Made by a program: the position numbers and the translations under genes. Below the pieces are notes generated by a model. The model was not told the origin of the DNA and ran no database searches. It was given only the letters and a program-made list of their open reading frames with translations. Below, in pieces: positions 43,811-55,000 of a stretch of 64,000 nucleotides of DNA. The stretch lies in the NCBI RefSeq assembly GCF_010183535.1, contig NC_071328.1, forward strand, positions 8,122,001-8,186,000, read 5' to 3'. Position 1 is the stretch's first letter. Each line of letters opens with the position of its first letter. Source of the DNA: Caenorhabditis remanei. Taxonomy: Eukaryota; Nematoda; Chromadorea; Rhabditida; Rhabditidae.

Positions 43811-44226
43811 GAGCTGTGCGGAAGTAAAATTTTCAAAAAAGAAAGTCGGAAGAAGGAAGAAGGAATACAATTTTTTGAAAAGAAAGAAGGAAGAAGGAAG
43901 AAGGAAGTGAAAAAAAAGGCAGAAGTCGGAAGTAATTTTTTCAAAACGGATGTCGAAATTTGTCAGCTTGTTCAGGAACATTTTTTATTGTATTTTTTAT
44001 TGCAACCGGGTAATAAAAAACAAAGAAATCAGTATTTAAAATTTCAAATATATTACGAAAAAGACGTTGGAAGTCAAATTTCAAAAAAGGAAGACTTAAG
44101 AAGGAAGAAGGAACGAAAATTTTCAAAAAGGAAAAAGGAAAAAGGAAGAAGGAATAAAATTTCAAAAAAGGAAGTGAAAAAATGTCCGGAAGAAGGAAGA
44201 AAGAAGAGGGAATTCCGCACAGCTCT
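43811..44226. mobile_element. Nonautonomous TIR element with purine-rich interior
   Basis: GAGCTGTGCGGAA at the left and TTCCGCACAGCTC at the right, the same inverted repeats as the element at 322-775 but inserted in the opposite orientation, so this strand shows GGAAGAAGGAAG purine tracts. The long Lys/Glu-rich reading frame across it (43793-44413) is an artefact of the repeat. Confidence 0.7.
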
Positions 44227-44424
44227 CCGATGCAGGTATGATCTCCCGAAGTCTGGCAACCCTGTTTTCTTCACATGCCAAAATATTCAACGACTCTTAT
44301 CCCTCTCCGAGGTTCTGGGCCCCTTCCACATTTTTCTTTTTCTCTGCATCCTCTTTTATTTCATTCAGTTCCTTGCTTTAAAAAAAATTCCCCAGTCGAA
44401 TATTTTTATTTAATGAATTTCAGC

Positions 44425-45600
44425 ATGCAAAACACTAAGATTAAAGTCAAAACTATCGGGCATTATCATCGTGATAAGGATATGTGAGTTTATTCATTTT
44501 TCAGATGACATGAGTTTACTTTTGTCAGATTATATGATTTTGTCTGTAACTGTTTTCGAAAATATTCATTCAATTTTCAGGAAAGTGGAACTTGATTTAC
44601 GGCCGAAGCGATTAAATGATAACAGAAGATATATTGATTATAAGGAAGAACATATCCCTTTCGTAAAAGTGGATATCGAAGTTGCGGATGCTGGAGCAGG
44701 AGAACATAAAATGGAATCTCGTCTGGAATATATTAAACAAAGGCCATGGAAAGCAGAGGATCAACCAGATTTTGTTACGAATAAGAATCGTTTGAAATTT
44801 ATTGCTGCTGAAGATTACGAGAATATCGAAGTTCAAGTTGTTCGAATGGCTGGCATAATTTTTATGATTAAAACTGCAGTTGAATGGGATTTTTTATAGT
44901 GTCGGAGCTATTTTTGAACATTTTTTGGCCGCTGAAAATCCGCTGGAAAATCAAGAGATTGGAGGACATGGAACTGTTAGAAAAGCAGTATTCATAGCTG
45001 ATATCCCAACCAGTTTCGATGAGAATTCCGAGAAGTTTAAAGTGATGTATGCAATTGATGGTGAGTTCACATTTATAACAATTAACATCTCCTGAGATGA
45101 TTTTAGATAAAAATGAACACGTAGAATTGAAAACGGTGAAACATGGAATGACTTTTGCCTTTTGGACGAAACTGAGTAGCATTGCTTACTGGCAAGCAAT
45201 ATTCAGCAACGTCTCTACAATGATCATTGGCTCTCGAACTGGAACTAGTGAATCATCTGATTGTAATCCGCCGAAGAACTATCCGCCGTACTCACTTTAT
45301 CAGGTGAGGTTGTTCTTATACAGAAAAATTTTATTGACAATTTCAGATTCGATCCCTTAAAACATTGAATATTTCTTCTGAACTAGAACAACAAGAAGAG
45401 CCCCTTTTACAAAAATGCACCCATCCCAAGAGAACCACAGTGGACTGTTCAGAAATCTGAAAAAAAACCTTCAAGACTTTTTGAAACTGGTTCTTAATAA
45501 TGTGAAAGAAGATGGAGAGTTTTTCTTGTTCACAAAAAATAAGGCAAGAAATGAATGGATTATAAACAGAGATGATGCAACTGTTTTACCATTTTTTTGA
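44425..45600 (+). pseudogene. DXO/RAI1-like pseudogene (cluster member 5)
   Basis: Exon positions follow the family (44425-44483, 44581-45060, 45107-45303, from 45347). Exon 1 is intact (MQNTKIKVKTIGHYHRDKDM). In exon 2 the frame shifts near 44880 and hits TAG at 44897-44899; the sequence resumes in another frame with VGAIFEHFL. The catalytic SGEID block is deleted (KVMY runs directly into AIDG). The last exon has further frame breaks around an A-run near 45460 before NLQDFLKLV. ELKT and YWQAIF remain recognisable, so this was recently an intact-type copy. Confidence 0.75.
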
Positions 45601-45891
45601 GCTTGTCAAGGAAGCGATGAATAGTCTACAAACTTCTCAAAACATAGATTCGAGCAAAAAGATTCAAAAGATTTTCTACTGATAAAACTGAAGAAAAATC
45701 CCCAGAAGAACTGATGGAAGAAGATGGAATATTTTCTCGTAAAACGATAATGATTGAATATAATGAGTGAATTTATGTTTTTTTTCTAGGATGAATTTAT
45801 TATAAACTGTTTAAAATTAATAATGAGCAAACAAGACTGATAAGACGTATATATAACAGTACAGATGCAACTGATAACTCACATTTTCACT

Positions 45892-47950
45892 ATGGAAAAC
45901 ACTAAAATTGTTGTGAGAGTTATTGATTATTATCATCGAGACAAAAAAATGTGAGTTATTGTAGTCCCCGAACTAGGAACTTTTCTTCTCGAATTTTGTC
46001 ATCACTATCGGCCAATTTTCCCTGGATCTGGGCAAAGTGATCTCTGAAATATGGCGAAAGCTCTCTGAGACTTCTTCAATGTGTGTGCCCGACCCGTGCA
46101 GTTTTCACAATCTTTCCTGTGTTTGTTTTAAAATAAAGGTGCTCGGCTCATAAAAAAATGAAGTTAAATAAAATTCAACTTTAAACTTCTTTAATAATTT
46201 GACGACTTTAGGAGAGTGACACATGGTCTTCTTCCCAACAGACTCAATGGAAACAGGCGGTACTTTGATATTCCAGCGTTAAAAGTGCCTCATCTGAATC
46301 TGAATATTGAAGTCACAGATTCTGGAGCAGGCGAATTAAAAATGGAGTCTCTTCTAGAATATATCAGACAAAAAGGGTGGCCAAATGGAGAGAAACCAAA
46401 CGTTGTGACAAACAAGCAACTTCTGAAATGTATTGCATCTGATGATATCGATAATATTAAAATTCAAATTGTTCAATTGGGCGGTGTCATCTTCATGCTG
46501 AAATCAAGTGAAAATTACACTCAAAACGCTAATTTTGGAAAAATATTTGAACATTTTATGACGAAAACAACGGGAGATGAAAGCATTGAAGAAGATGAAG
46601 AAGTTCGAAAGGCTGTGTTCATTGCTGAAATTCCGAAAGACGCTGGATCAGATGGAAAGTTCAAAGTCATGTATTCAGGGGAAATTGATGCAATTGATGG
46701 TAACTTTAACGGATACGAAAACATAATAATGTCCTTTTTTCTATTTCAGATTTGAAGCAGCATTATGAATTGAAAGTTCTCAGTGGTGGTTTGAACGACT
46801 ACTTCTGGAAAAACAGGAGTTGCTCATATTATTGGCAATCAGTTTTCAGCAAAGTTTCAACAATAATAGTTGGTTCCAGGACAGGAAAATGTCCGAATGA
46901 TTACAAGACGTTGCCTCCATTCAACCTCCCAGAATATTCTCTATATGAGGTAAGGTTCCGAAATTCTTCAAATCACATCTTTGATCAAAACTTCAGGTCA
47001 ACAAACTAGAAGTTCAAACAATGCCAATGAGAGCTGCTATAGCTGTCAACAATCCAAAGAACAAGTTGTACAAGAATGAGCCTTTACCAAGAAACGCTGA
47101 CTGGAAAGTTGAAGCATGTGAAGAAAAACTCCAACAATTCCTTGGATTGGTTTCAAAAACGTTGAAGAAAAACGGTGATTGTTTTGTGTTTTCAAAAAAG
47201 AAATCAGATGATTCGTGGACAGTTATTGAAATTGAGCAGAGAGAGGCTTGGTTTTCTTCCTTTGTATTAAACCGCTTGAGATTCATAGCCTCCACTTCGT
47301 CGACCACTTCATCTGAAACGGCTGGAAATACTAGTATGCGACCAACTTCATCAAACCTAGAAGCTTTGTTGATTCGGAGCATGCCAATCGCTTCAATAAC
47401 CGCACCGCGTAGAGCACCGCGTAAGTATCTGATTCCTCTCAGCCCTGAGGTGATTGTGAATACAACTACAACACCTGCTCAAGAAATGACTACAATGTCG
47501 AAAACTGAGGACAAGATGACACAAACAATTAACGAAACACTCTCAACAATGAATCTAACAGAAGTTCTCTTGACAATAAGCACAAGGCCCAAATCAAAAA
47601 TAGTTTTCAATGCTCCGTTTGATAGAGCCAACGTGAACCGTCTAGAAATCACCAATCCATCGAATGCAATTATTGGTTTGAAGATCAAATCCAATATTCG
47701 ATACGTTGAAATTCATGAGATGCCTTTCATCCTTAAGCCAACAACATCTACAATCTTGGAAATGAGTTTTGAAGCTGACAGCTACTTCAAAGAAATGAAC
47801 AAAGTATGTCCAGATGATCAGTTTTCAAACAATATCATGATCGAATGGATCAATGTTTCTGCACATATAGATAAAGAATCCTATTTGAAATTGTTTGCAA
47901 CAGATGGATTATTTCGTCGTAAATATATTCGAGTCGAATTTAATCAATAA
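45892..47950 (+). CDS. DXO/RAI1-like protein fused to an MSP domain (cluster member 6)
   Basis: Exons 45892-45950, 46212-46699, 46750-46949, 46997-47950; 566 aa. The N-terminal ~345 residues are a DXO/RAI1-like domain with all active-site positions kept (GKIFEHF, SGEIDAID, HYELKV, YYWQSVF). Then, without an intron, comes a Ser/Thr-rich linker of about 100 residues. A complete major-sperm-protein domain spans about residues 447-566: KIVFNAPFDRANVNRLEITN, NPSNAIIGLKIKSN, FILKPTTSTILEMSFEAD, IMIEWINVSA and the final RRKYIRVEFNQ. MSP domains form filaments or bind FFAT-type partners. A protein joining RNA 5'-end processing to MSP binding suggests a sperm or germline role (inference). The start matches the paralogues, and the last exon is open for 318 codons. 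Confidence 0.85.
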
Positions 47951-48291
47951 ATACTTTACTTTTTTCTCATTTGGGCAATACGTCCGCAGCATGGAGATCG
48001 AGCCTTTTTGAAAATTTCTGGGTTTCATATTCAATGATGTTTTGTTTTTGTTGATTTTTGTTGGAGAGTGCATACGACGTCATTTCTACAGCAATAACTC
48101 ATTTTTAGAGAACACTTTATCTCATAAATTATTGAATAAAACCTCTGTGAAAAATTTAGAAAAATATTTTCTCTTTTCATTTTCACCTGTTTGAAATCCC
48201 AGAAACCAATTCTCCGCTTTCGTAATCAGTTCTTTACTGGAAAATCTTACGACTTAAAAAACAAAGAAAAGGCGAGTGTATTTTCAAATAA
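47951..48291. other. Intergenic upstream of first SRI-type receptor
   Basis: 3' flank of the fusion gene and promoter region of the receptor gene. No further gene. Confidence 0.4.
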
Positions 48292-49706
48292 ATGTCCCTC
48301 ACTCCATGTCCGACAACAATACCTAAATATTATACTGTGACTTTACACCTGATTGCTGCATTATCTGTTCCAGTCAACATGGTTGGCTTCTATCTAGTAT
48401 GGTGTCAGTCTCCAAAAATGAAAGGTTACAAATATTGTCTCTGTTACTTACAGGTGAGTCGGTACTGTAGTTGTACAAGTTTTCAGTTGCCTTAGAATCG
48501 ATTAACACTGAAACGTTGTTTCTCGGAAAAATTAAAAACAATTTGTTTTGCAGCTCGTAAGCTTTATCTCAGAACTCCACATGTCTCTAATCTCTCCTGG
48601 ATATTATTTCTTTCCAATGATTGGAGGATACAATACGGGCGCAGAATTGATGAGTTCTCACTTGAGTATGACTATTTGGGTGTTTATTCTGGCATTTGAG
48701 CTTCCATCTGCACTATTATGCTTCGTTTTCAGACACAATGCAGCTGAAGAAATCAGTCGGGTTTGTTTTAGAAATGCCACGACTAAAAAAAACAATTTCA
48801 AAGTTCAGACGGTTCCCAGCAAAATGTATATGGAGAAATTTTGTTTGCTTTTATGTCATTTATTTCCATTTGCAACTGCTTTTTCAATGTGGAAATCTAG
48901 ATTAACTTATCAACAGAAATATGACTTCATGAGTGAGGTAGGCAAAATATAGAAATACTAAATATCATTCTGGAACTATTTTTGCCTGCAGAATTGGCCA
49001 CAATGTATGTATTGGATGCGCTTTGAAGCATTTGAAGTTTACGATTATAAATTGAATCCGTGGTTAGCAGTTGTTGGAATTGGAGCTCTTTCTTTTGTTT
49101 TATTAGTTTACACGTAAGAATTTTCGAGAGTCTGTTGAACTGCTCGAACTATATTTCTCTTTGCTAAACAAATATCAAAAGTTTTCAGATACGGTCTAAC
49201 TCTTGGTTTCCACACTATCTTGATATTACAAAAACACCAAAAATCGATGTCTCGTCAGACATATCAAATGCACAAAATGTTTCTTTTCAGTCTATTAATG
49301 CAACTATTGATTCCCGGAATTCTAATTGTTGTTCCATTCGGAATCTGTATGTTCGTAGTTGTCACCGGTTCTATTTCATTGCAAGGCGAGGATAGCGGAA
49401 GACTTGATAGAAATTATTATTACCCATCTCATCATAATTTCAGAATTAGCAACAGACACAATGTTCCTGGTTGGATCTCATTCTACTTGTTCTTCTTCAG
49501 TCATGATTTTGAGTAATCCAAGATATCGACGAGTTCTGAAAGAAAAATTAATCAAAATATTGAGGTAATACCTGAGCTTTGACCGATATTTTAATTCAAG
49601 TTTTAGATTAAAACAAGCAAGTGATCCAAGAAATGGAAATTCAGTGCGTCCAAGTCAACGTTCCATCAGTTTTGTCGTCATCCAAAGTACTACTACAGCA
49701 TCTTGA
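48292..49706 (+). CDS. SRI-type serpentine chemoreceptor 1
   Basis: Exons 48292-48453, 48554-48937, 48992-49113, 49189-49385, 49444-49564, 49607-49706; 361 aa. Intron 4 starts with GC (CAAG|GCGAGG), where its paralogue has GTAACT; phase is kept. Hydrophobic segments give about seven membrane spans, with the family look CPTTIPKYYTVTLHLIAALS, YKYCLCYLQ, SPGYYFFPMIGGYNTG and, near the end, VGSHST...NPRYRR. Class I (SRI) of the Str superfamily is most likely; SRH is the alternative. Expected role: chemosensory GPCR in ciliated neurons. Convergent with a paralogue at 50209-51518. Confidence 0.78.
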
Positions 49707-50208
49707 TTAGAAACCAATCACAACAAATGTTCCTATGGATTGATTTTGAAATCAGATAGGGTAACGTGTCGACTGAATCAATAGAGTTTGTAGGACTCTG
49801 ACATCCAAGTAGTAAAAGAAACATAGCTTTTTCTTCGTTTTCAAATTTAGGCCAATTTTCGTAATTTTGCCATTTCTTGCTAGTCTGAATTGTTTTATTT
49901 CCAATGAATCGAAACATGAGAGTTTTGTTCGTTGAGCTGAAGTGAAGATTTAGTTTTGAAATGAATGATTCACAGAAGTCTGACTTGAAAGTTATAATAA
50001 CTTGCTTCGCGAGGAAGGGAAAAAGTCATCTGCTTGATAGGAACTGATTTCTGCAACAAACAACATATTTCCAGATTTTTTTTTAAATCATCAAAACAAA
50101 TAAATTTTTGTTAATTCAGAATGCAGAAGGAACTTGAATTGTTGTATAGGGAATAATGTTTTCAGTAGAATATTTATAATTCACACTCATTAAAGATTAT
50201 CTATAAAA
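49707..50208. other. Convergent 3' region between SRI-type receptors
   Basis: Spacer between two convergent receptor genes; no gene seen. Confidence 0.4.
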
Positions 50209-51518
50209 TCAGGCTCCGGAACTGTGGATTACAAAGATACTGTTTCCACGTTGGCTCTGCTCGGTGGAAACTTTTTTGTTTGTCATGAACCTGTAACAAT
50301 ACATATTTATGCCAACTCTTTCAATTTTATACGAACCCAAAAAATGCTCTTGCCTTTTCTTTTAGAAGTCGTCGATATTTTGCATTACTTGATATCATTA
50401 CAATACACTGACACATTGAATGAGATCCGACTAAAAACATCGTATCAGTGGCCAGTTCTGCAAGAATAGGAGTTATTTCAACTCTGAAAATCAGTTACCT
50501 TGCAACCCAACTGCCCCAGTAACAACCACAAACATGCATACACCCAACGGAATGACTATCAATGCTCCGGGAATCAGGGATTGCATAATTAGACTGAACA
50601 AAGCAGTTTTATGCATTTGATATGTTTGACGAGACATTGATCTCTGATGTTTCTGTAGTATTGTCATTGTATGGAGACCAAGAGTTAGACCATATCTGAA
50701 CTATTCAATAGTTATTTGAAGTAAAGTGAATACAAGAAATCACTTACGTATAAACCAAAAACACAAATAGAACCGCACCAATGCCAACAACTGCTAACCA
50801 CGGATTCAATTTGTAGTCATAAACTTCGAAAGCGTTTAACTTCAACCATTCCAAACACTGCGGCCAGTTCTGGAAAACAAAAAAAAACTTGATATGATAG
50901 TAAAATAGTTTTGACCTACATCTTTCACGTAATCCCGTTTCAATTGATCTGGCAATCCGGACTTCCACATAGCAAAAGCAGATGCAAAAGGGAATATGTG
51001 AGCGAGAACCAACATAATTTTCTCCAAATACAGTTTTCGAGGTTTCACCTAAAAACAAAAACTTCTACTTCAAAAGTACAAAGAGAAATACAGTACTCGA
51101 CTGATATTTTCTGCAGCGTTGTGTCTGAAAATGAAGCATAATAAAGCGGATGGAATTTCAAATGCAAAAATGAAAACGTAGATTGTCATACTCAAATGAG
51201 AACTGATGATTTCAAAACCCGTGTTGTATCCAGCAATAATTGGGAAGAAGTAGTAACCAGGGCAGATCAGTGACATATGACATTCGGTTAAGAAACTGGC
51301 GAGCTGGAAAGATGAAATGGGCTCAGGAACCGATTCGTTTCAGTTTCAATCCCTACCTGTAAGTAACAAAGACAATATTTGTATCCTCTGAGTTTTGGAG
51401 ATTGATACCACACCAAGTAGAATCCAATCATGTTGATTGGGATAGAAACAATAGCTAGAGTATGTAATGTCACAATATAATACACAGGAACTGTTTCAGG
51501 ACATGGAGCGCCAAACAT
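50209..51518 (-). CDS. SRI-type serpentine chemoreceptor 2
   Basis: Minus-strand exons 51518-51357, 51303-51097, 51048-50920, 50869-50748, 50695-50499, 50457-50337, 50290-50209; 339 aa. Exon sizes 162, 122, 197 and 121 are identical to receptor 1. Its second and third exons (207 + 129) replace one 384-nt exon there, so an intron was gained here or exonised there. Motifs: CPETVPVYYIVTLHTLAIVS, YKYCLCYLQ, CPGYYFFPIIAGYNTG, RHNAAENISR, LKLNAFEVYDYKLNPW. The donor of the last intron (GG|GTTCGT) is weak but required by phase and by the shared SQRGNSIFVI-like tail. Probable chemosensory GPCR. Confidence 0.75.
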
Positions 51519-51905
51519 TCAAAGAGACTGAAAATGTTGATAGAGAAAAAATTTGAGAGCAAAATATGTCTGAAAGTGTGGAAGTCAATTATTTTGATTA
51601 TTTTCGCATGCTGCTGAAGCCTAATGAAATTTAAAATATTACGTAGACCTTGTTATAGACACGAAACGTAATCAAGAAAAGTGAATACTTCCTCGAAATG
51701 AGAAAAACCATAATTAAATATATTTTGATTGGCATGTGCTCTCAGAGTTCCAGATTTTGAGCGAAGTACGTGCAAGAAGCAGAGATTCAAGTTCCTGGGC
51801 TGTTGCCATTTCAATTGATGATCTATATCCGGAGTGTTATGAAATGAACAACAACAAATCCAAACAGACAAGTGTTTAGTGGTAAGTTATCACTGGTAAC
51901 AAGAT
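51519..51905. other. Intergenic upstream of SRI-type receptor 2
   Basis: No gene; presumably the receptor promoter on the minus strand. Confidence 0.35.
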
Positions 51906-52060
51906 TCACAATATCACCATCGAACACCATTCTCCATCTTTAGAAATTTTTGAGAAAACGAAGCCATATCCATCATTCAAAAAGTTCTGATAAACAATTT
52001 GGAGGAAGTCTTGAAGGTTCTTCTCACACTCATTCACAGTCCATACTGTAGAAATCTGAA
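51906..52060 (-). pseudogene. Isolated DXO/RAI1-like C-terminal exon fragment
   Basis: Minus strand: after a TTCAG at about 52060-52056, the frame reads STVWTVNECEKNLQDFLQIV and ...GYGFVFSKISKDGEWC before a stop. This is the last-exon block of the DXO-like family (compare WTVSDGKKNLHNFLQLV and GDCYVFSR). No other exons of such a gene are near, so this is a relic beyond the receptor genes. Confidence 0.6.
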
Positions 52061-52091
52061 TTTTCTGAGACACAAATGACATGGTCTCCAT

Positions 52092-55000
52092 GTAACAATT
52101 TTATTTTCAAAATCTCAAAAATCCAGAAAAAGACAATCCTTAATGAGCTTGTTTCTCTCTCATTCCGCTCATTTAAAATGTTCCGTGAAGCGTTAATTCA
52201 GCCTCTAAGCATTCATTATTGGCTTTGTTATAGGTTAGTTACTCAACATCTTTCACATTCTCTCATAAGATAATTCCCGAAGAATTCCATGTTTAAGACA
52301 ACCATGAATCAGTTTTCGTCTAGGATAAACCGCCTAAATTATTTATTGTATTTACTTTTTGAACCTCCTAGACTGACTTCTCAATATCAGAATAATACAT
52401 ACTGAAGTCTCTCTTTCTCATCCAGACAAGGTGAGTCAACAGCCGTTTTTAAAATTTCATGTAAAAAGTCAGTCTCGTGCTATAAGGATGTACGTCGGAG
52501 GTCTGATCCAACAATTAGCGGTTTCCGTTTGGGCAGAAGAAGAAGGAGAAGAGGGAGAAGAGGATGTCGTTTAATAGCTTCTGCAGAGGCGTCTATTTTC
52601 ACGGAGACGATTTCTTTATTGTCTTCATTTTTCTAGAAATGGCTCAAATTACTGATGCTCGATAGTATCTTTATTGTAGATTCGTGGTTTTTCAAAACCT
52701 CTCCGACCGAAATCTGTGTTGGTATAATTCTGAAGTAATGGATTCTCCTTTGAGGAACATCCTGATTTTCCAAATGTTTCCAGAGTTTCAAAATGGATAT
52801 ACAACAGTCAGGGTATTCATTTAATTTATTTCAGAAAGTGGTGACAGAACAAGTTTTTCCTGATTTTGCTTTTATTTTTGCAGTTGCTGAGTGTGACTCT
52901 TCGAAATCGTACCTAACATTTTACTTGTATAAACTGAAACCTCATCCGAAACTCACCTATATTTTCTTTACCATTTCCTCTGACCTCATATCGAATACTG
53001 TTAGCTCAGCTGAACCGTGTTGCTCTTCCTTCTCTTTTCAATATATCTCTCTTTTAAAATCATTCTATTGTGCTGGTCAGTTGTATTTGTGACTCCAAAA
53101 GAGTAGCCACCAGAGGGAGGAGGTGCAAATTGCATTCTCTCCATTCTTTCTTTTGGACACATTGTTATTATTAAAGGAAGACAACGTTTTGCATGGATTT
53201 TTCACAAAGATTGTGTCTTTTTTTTTTGCAAAATGTTTCAAAACGAATACAAGTTGAGTCCAGATATGTCTGGATTCATTTCTTCTCTTCTAGAAAACAA
53301 TTACAGTCTCAAAAAGTCACAATTCTTTTCCCGCACATTTATTTGTTTTCCGATACGTTTCCACTCGAAATCGGCATAATATGGATTCTCGAGAGCGCTT
53401 TCCGTATTCGATGCCAACACACAAAACTAAAAAGATCGGAGAAATTCAAAACCAACTCCTCTGTTTCTTCCTGTGTCCCTCTTTTAAGCTTTTCCCATGG
53501 CATATCCAATTTATTGGAATAAAAAAGAAAATAAGAAGAAAAGTCTCGAGGAAACTAACTTTTGTATCTTCCTTTTCGTGTAATTGATATCTTTTTTCTA
53601 GAAGAAAGGAGGCGGATTTGGTTTGAAGGGTTCTTTTAGGAGGGTGGGAGTGGTTGTTCAGACTATAGTCACATTTTTCCTTTTTCTAGAAATTATTCGT
53701 CAATTTGGAGAATCCGTGTCAGAAAATGAGGAACCTCTGTCTCGTTCTATTCTTAGCTCAATATCAGAGATAAGCCAACATCTGTTTTTTATTATTACGG
53801 GTTTTTATTCTAAAACTGACAGTTACTCACATCTAGAATCATCCATATAGAACGATCAACTCTGACCGCAGGCTACAGTACCTTCTGTCAAAACGTCCAA
53901 AGCCAGACTGAGACTCTTCAGACCCATCCTTCGCCTTTTCTCCATTCAGTTGTGTGTTCTGTTCGCTTAAAAATGTATGTTTCTTCATTCTTTTCTTCTG
54001 GTCCCTGACTTCTTGACCTATACACTTAAACACTGCTGAGCACACCTTCAAAAGGAAAGGCAGGTGCTCTTTAGCCCTTCTTTTCTTTTTAAATTTCGCA
54101 ACTTTTGCTCCCAATTTTCCTTTGTTCTTCATCTTCTTCTTCTCCAAAAACGTTTTTTCTTTTACTTTTTCTTATTCTTCTTCAAATTTCTAAATCTTTA
54201 AAAGCTTTTTTATCGCCTGGGGGTACGACTGAAATCTCAAAAACTAAAACTTCCCTTTTCCAAAAAAATAGAAAACAAAAAAAGGACCAAAAATGGCCAA
54301 GTTTCGAGAGGATAGGATCAAGTTTCCTGGTTGCCGAAATTCGATATTTTCATAGTTTTTAATGTGTTTTTGTAAATTTTTTGTGGCGTTTTTTGACATT
54401 TTTGTCACATTCTTTGTAAAAACGAGAGTTTGTTGAGAAATTTGAGATCCTTCATCACGTTTTTTCATACGTTTTCAATGTCAAAATTGTCAAGTTTCGT
54501 TTTTGGAGTTATCAAATAGGTTCTACACTGGAACTTCGCTTTTTGAAGAGTAAGTTGGTTTGTTCATTCTGAATAACCTCATCTCTTTCAACTGCACAAC
54601 AGGTATTTTTAACGTATTCGTAGTTGATCAAAACTTCCTCACCTAACTAGTGAACTGATTCCTCAAGAAACATTTTACTAGAAAAGTTCAGTTCGAAAAT
54701 AAATTAAATTGAAATATTTCAATATCTCGTTCTCACGGTGCTTTGTGTCGTTTTGTTTGGTCTTCTACTTCTTTTCTCTCAATCTTCTTTTTCGTCATAT
54801 TCTAGTTTCTCCTACTATTTGAATATGCAACATTTGTGAACATTTCACTTATTTCTTACAATAAGATAAGTTTCTAGTTATTATATGGAACACGTTTTCT
54901 ATCATTTCGACTCGCTACCATACCCAACAGGACCAAATAACATGAAACAAGTTAAAGTATTTGCGAGAGAACCTCTGGAAATACTGTCTGTAACTTTTTG

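Noticed and set aside
43793..44413. 206-codon Lys/Glu-rich open frame
   Set aside because: It lies on the purine-rich strand of a TIR element; composition, not coding, keeps it open.
53839..54147. 102-codon Lys-rich minus-strand open frame
   Set aside because: Antisense of a CTTCTTTT-rich tract; no motif.
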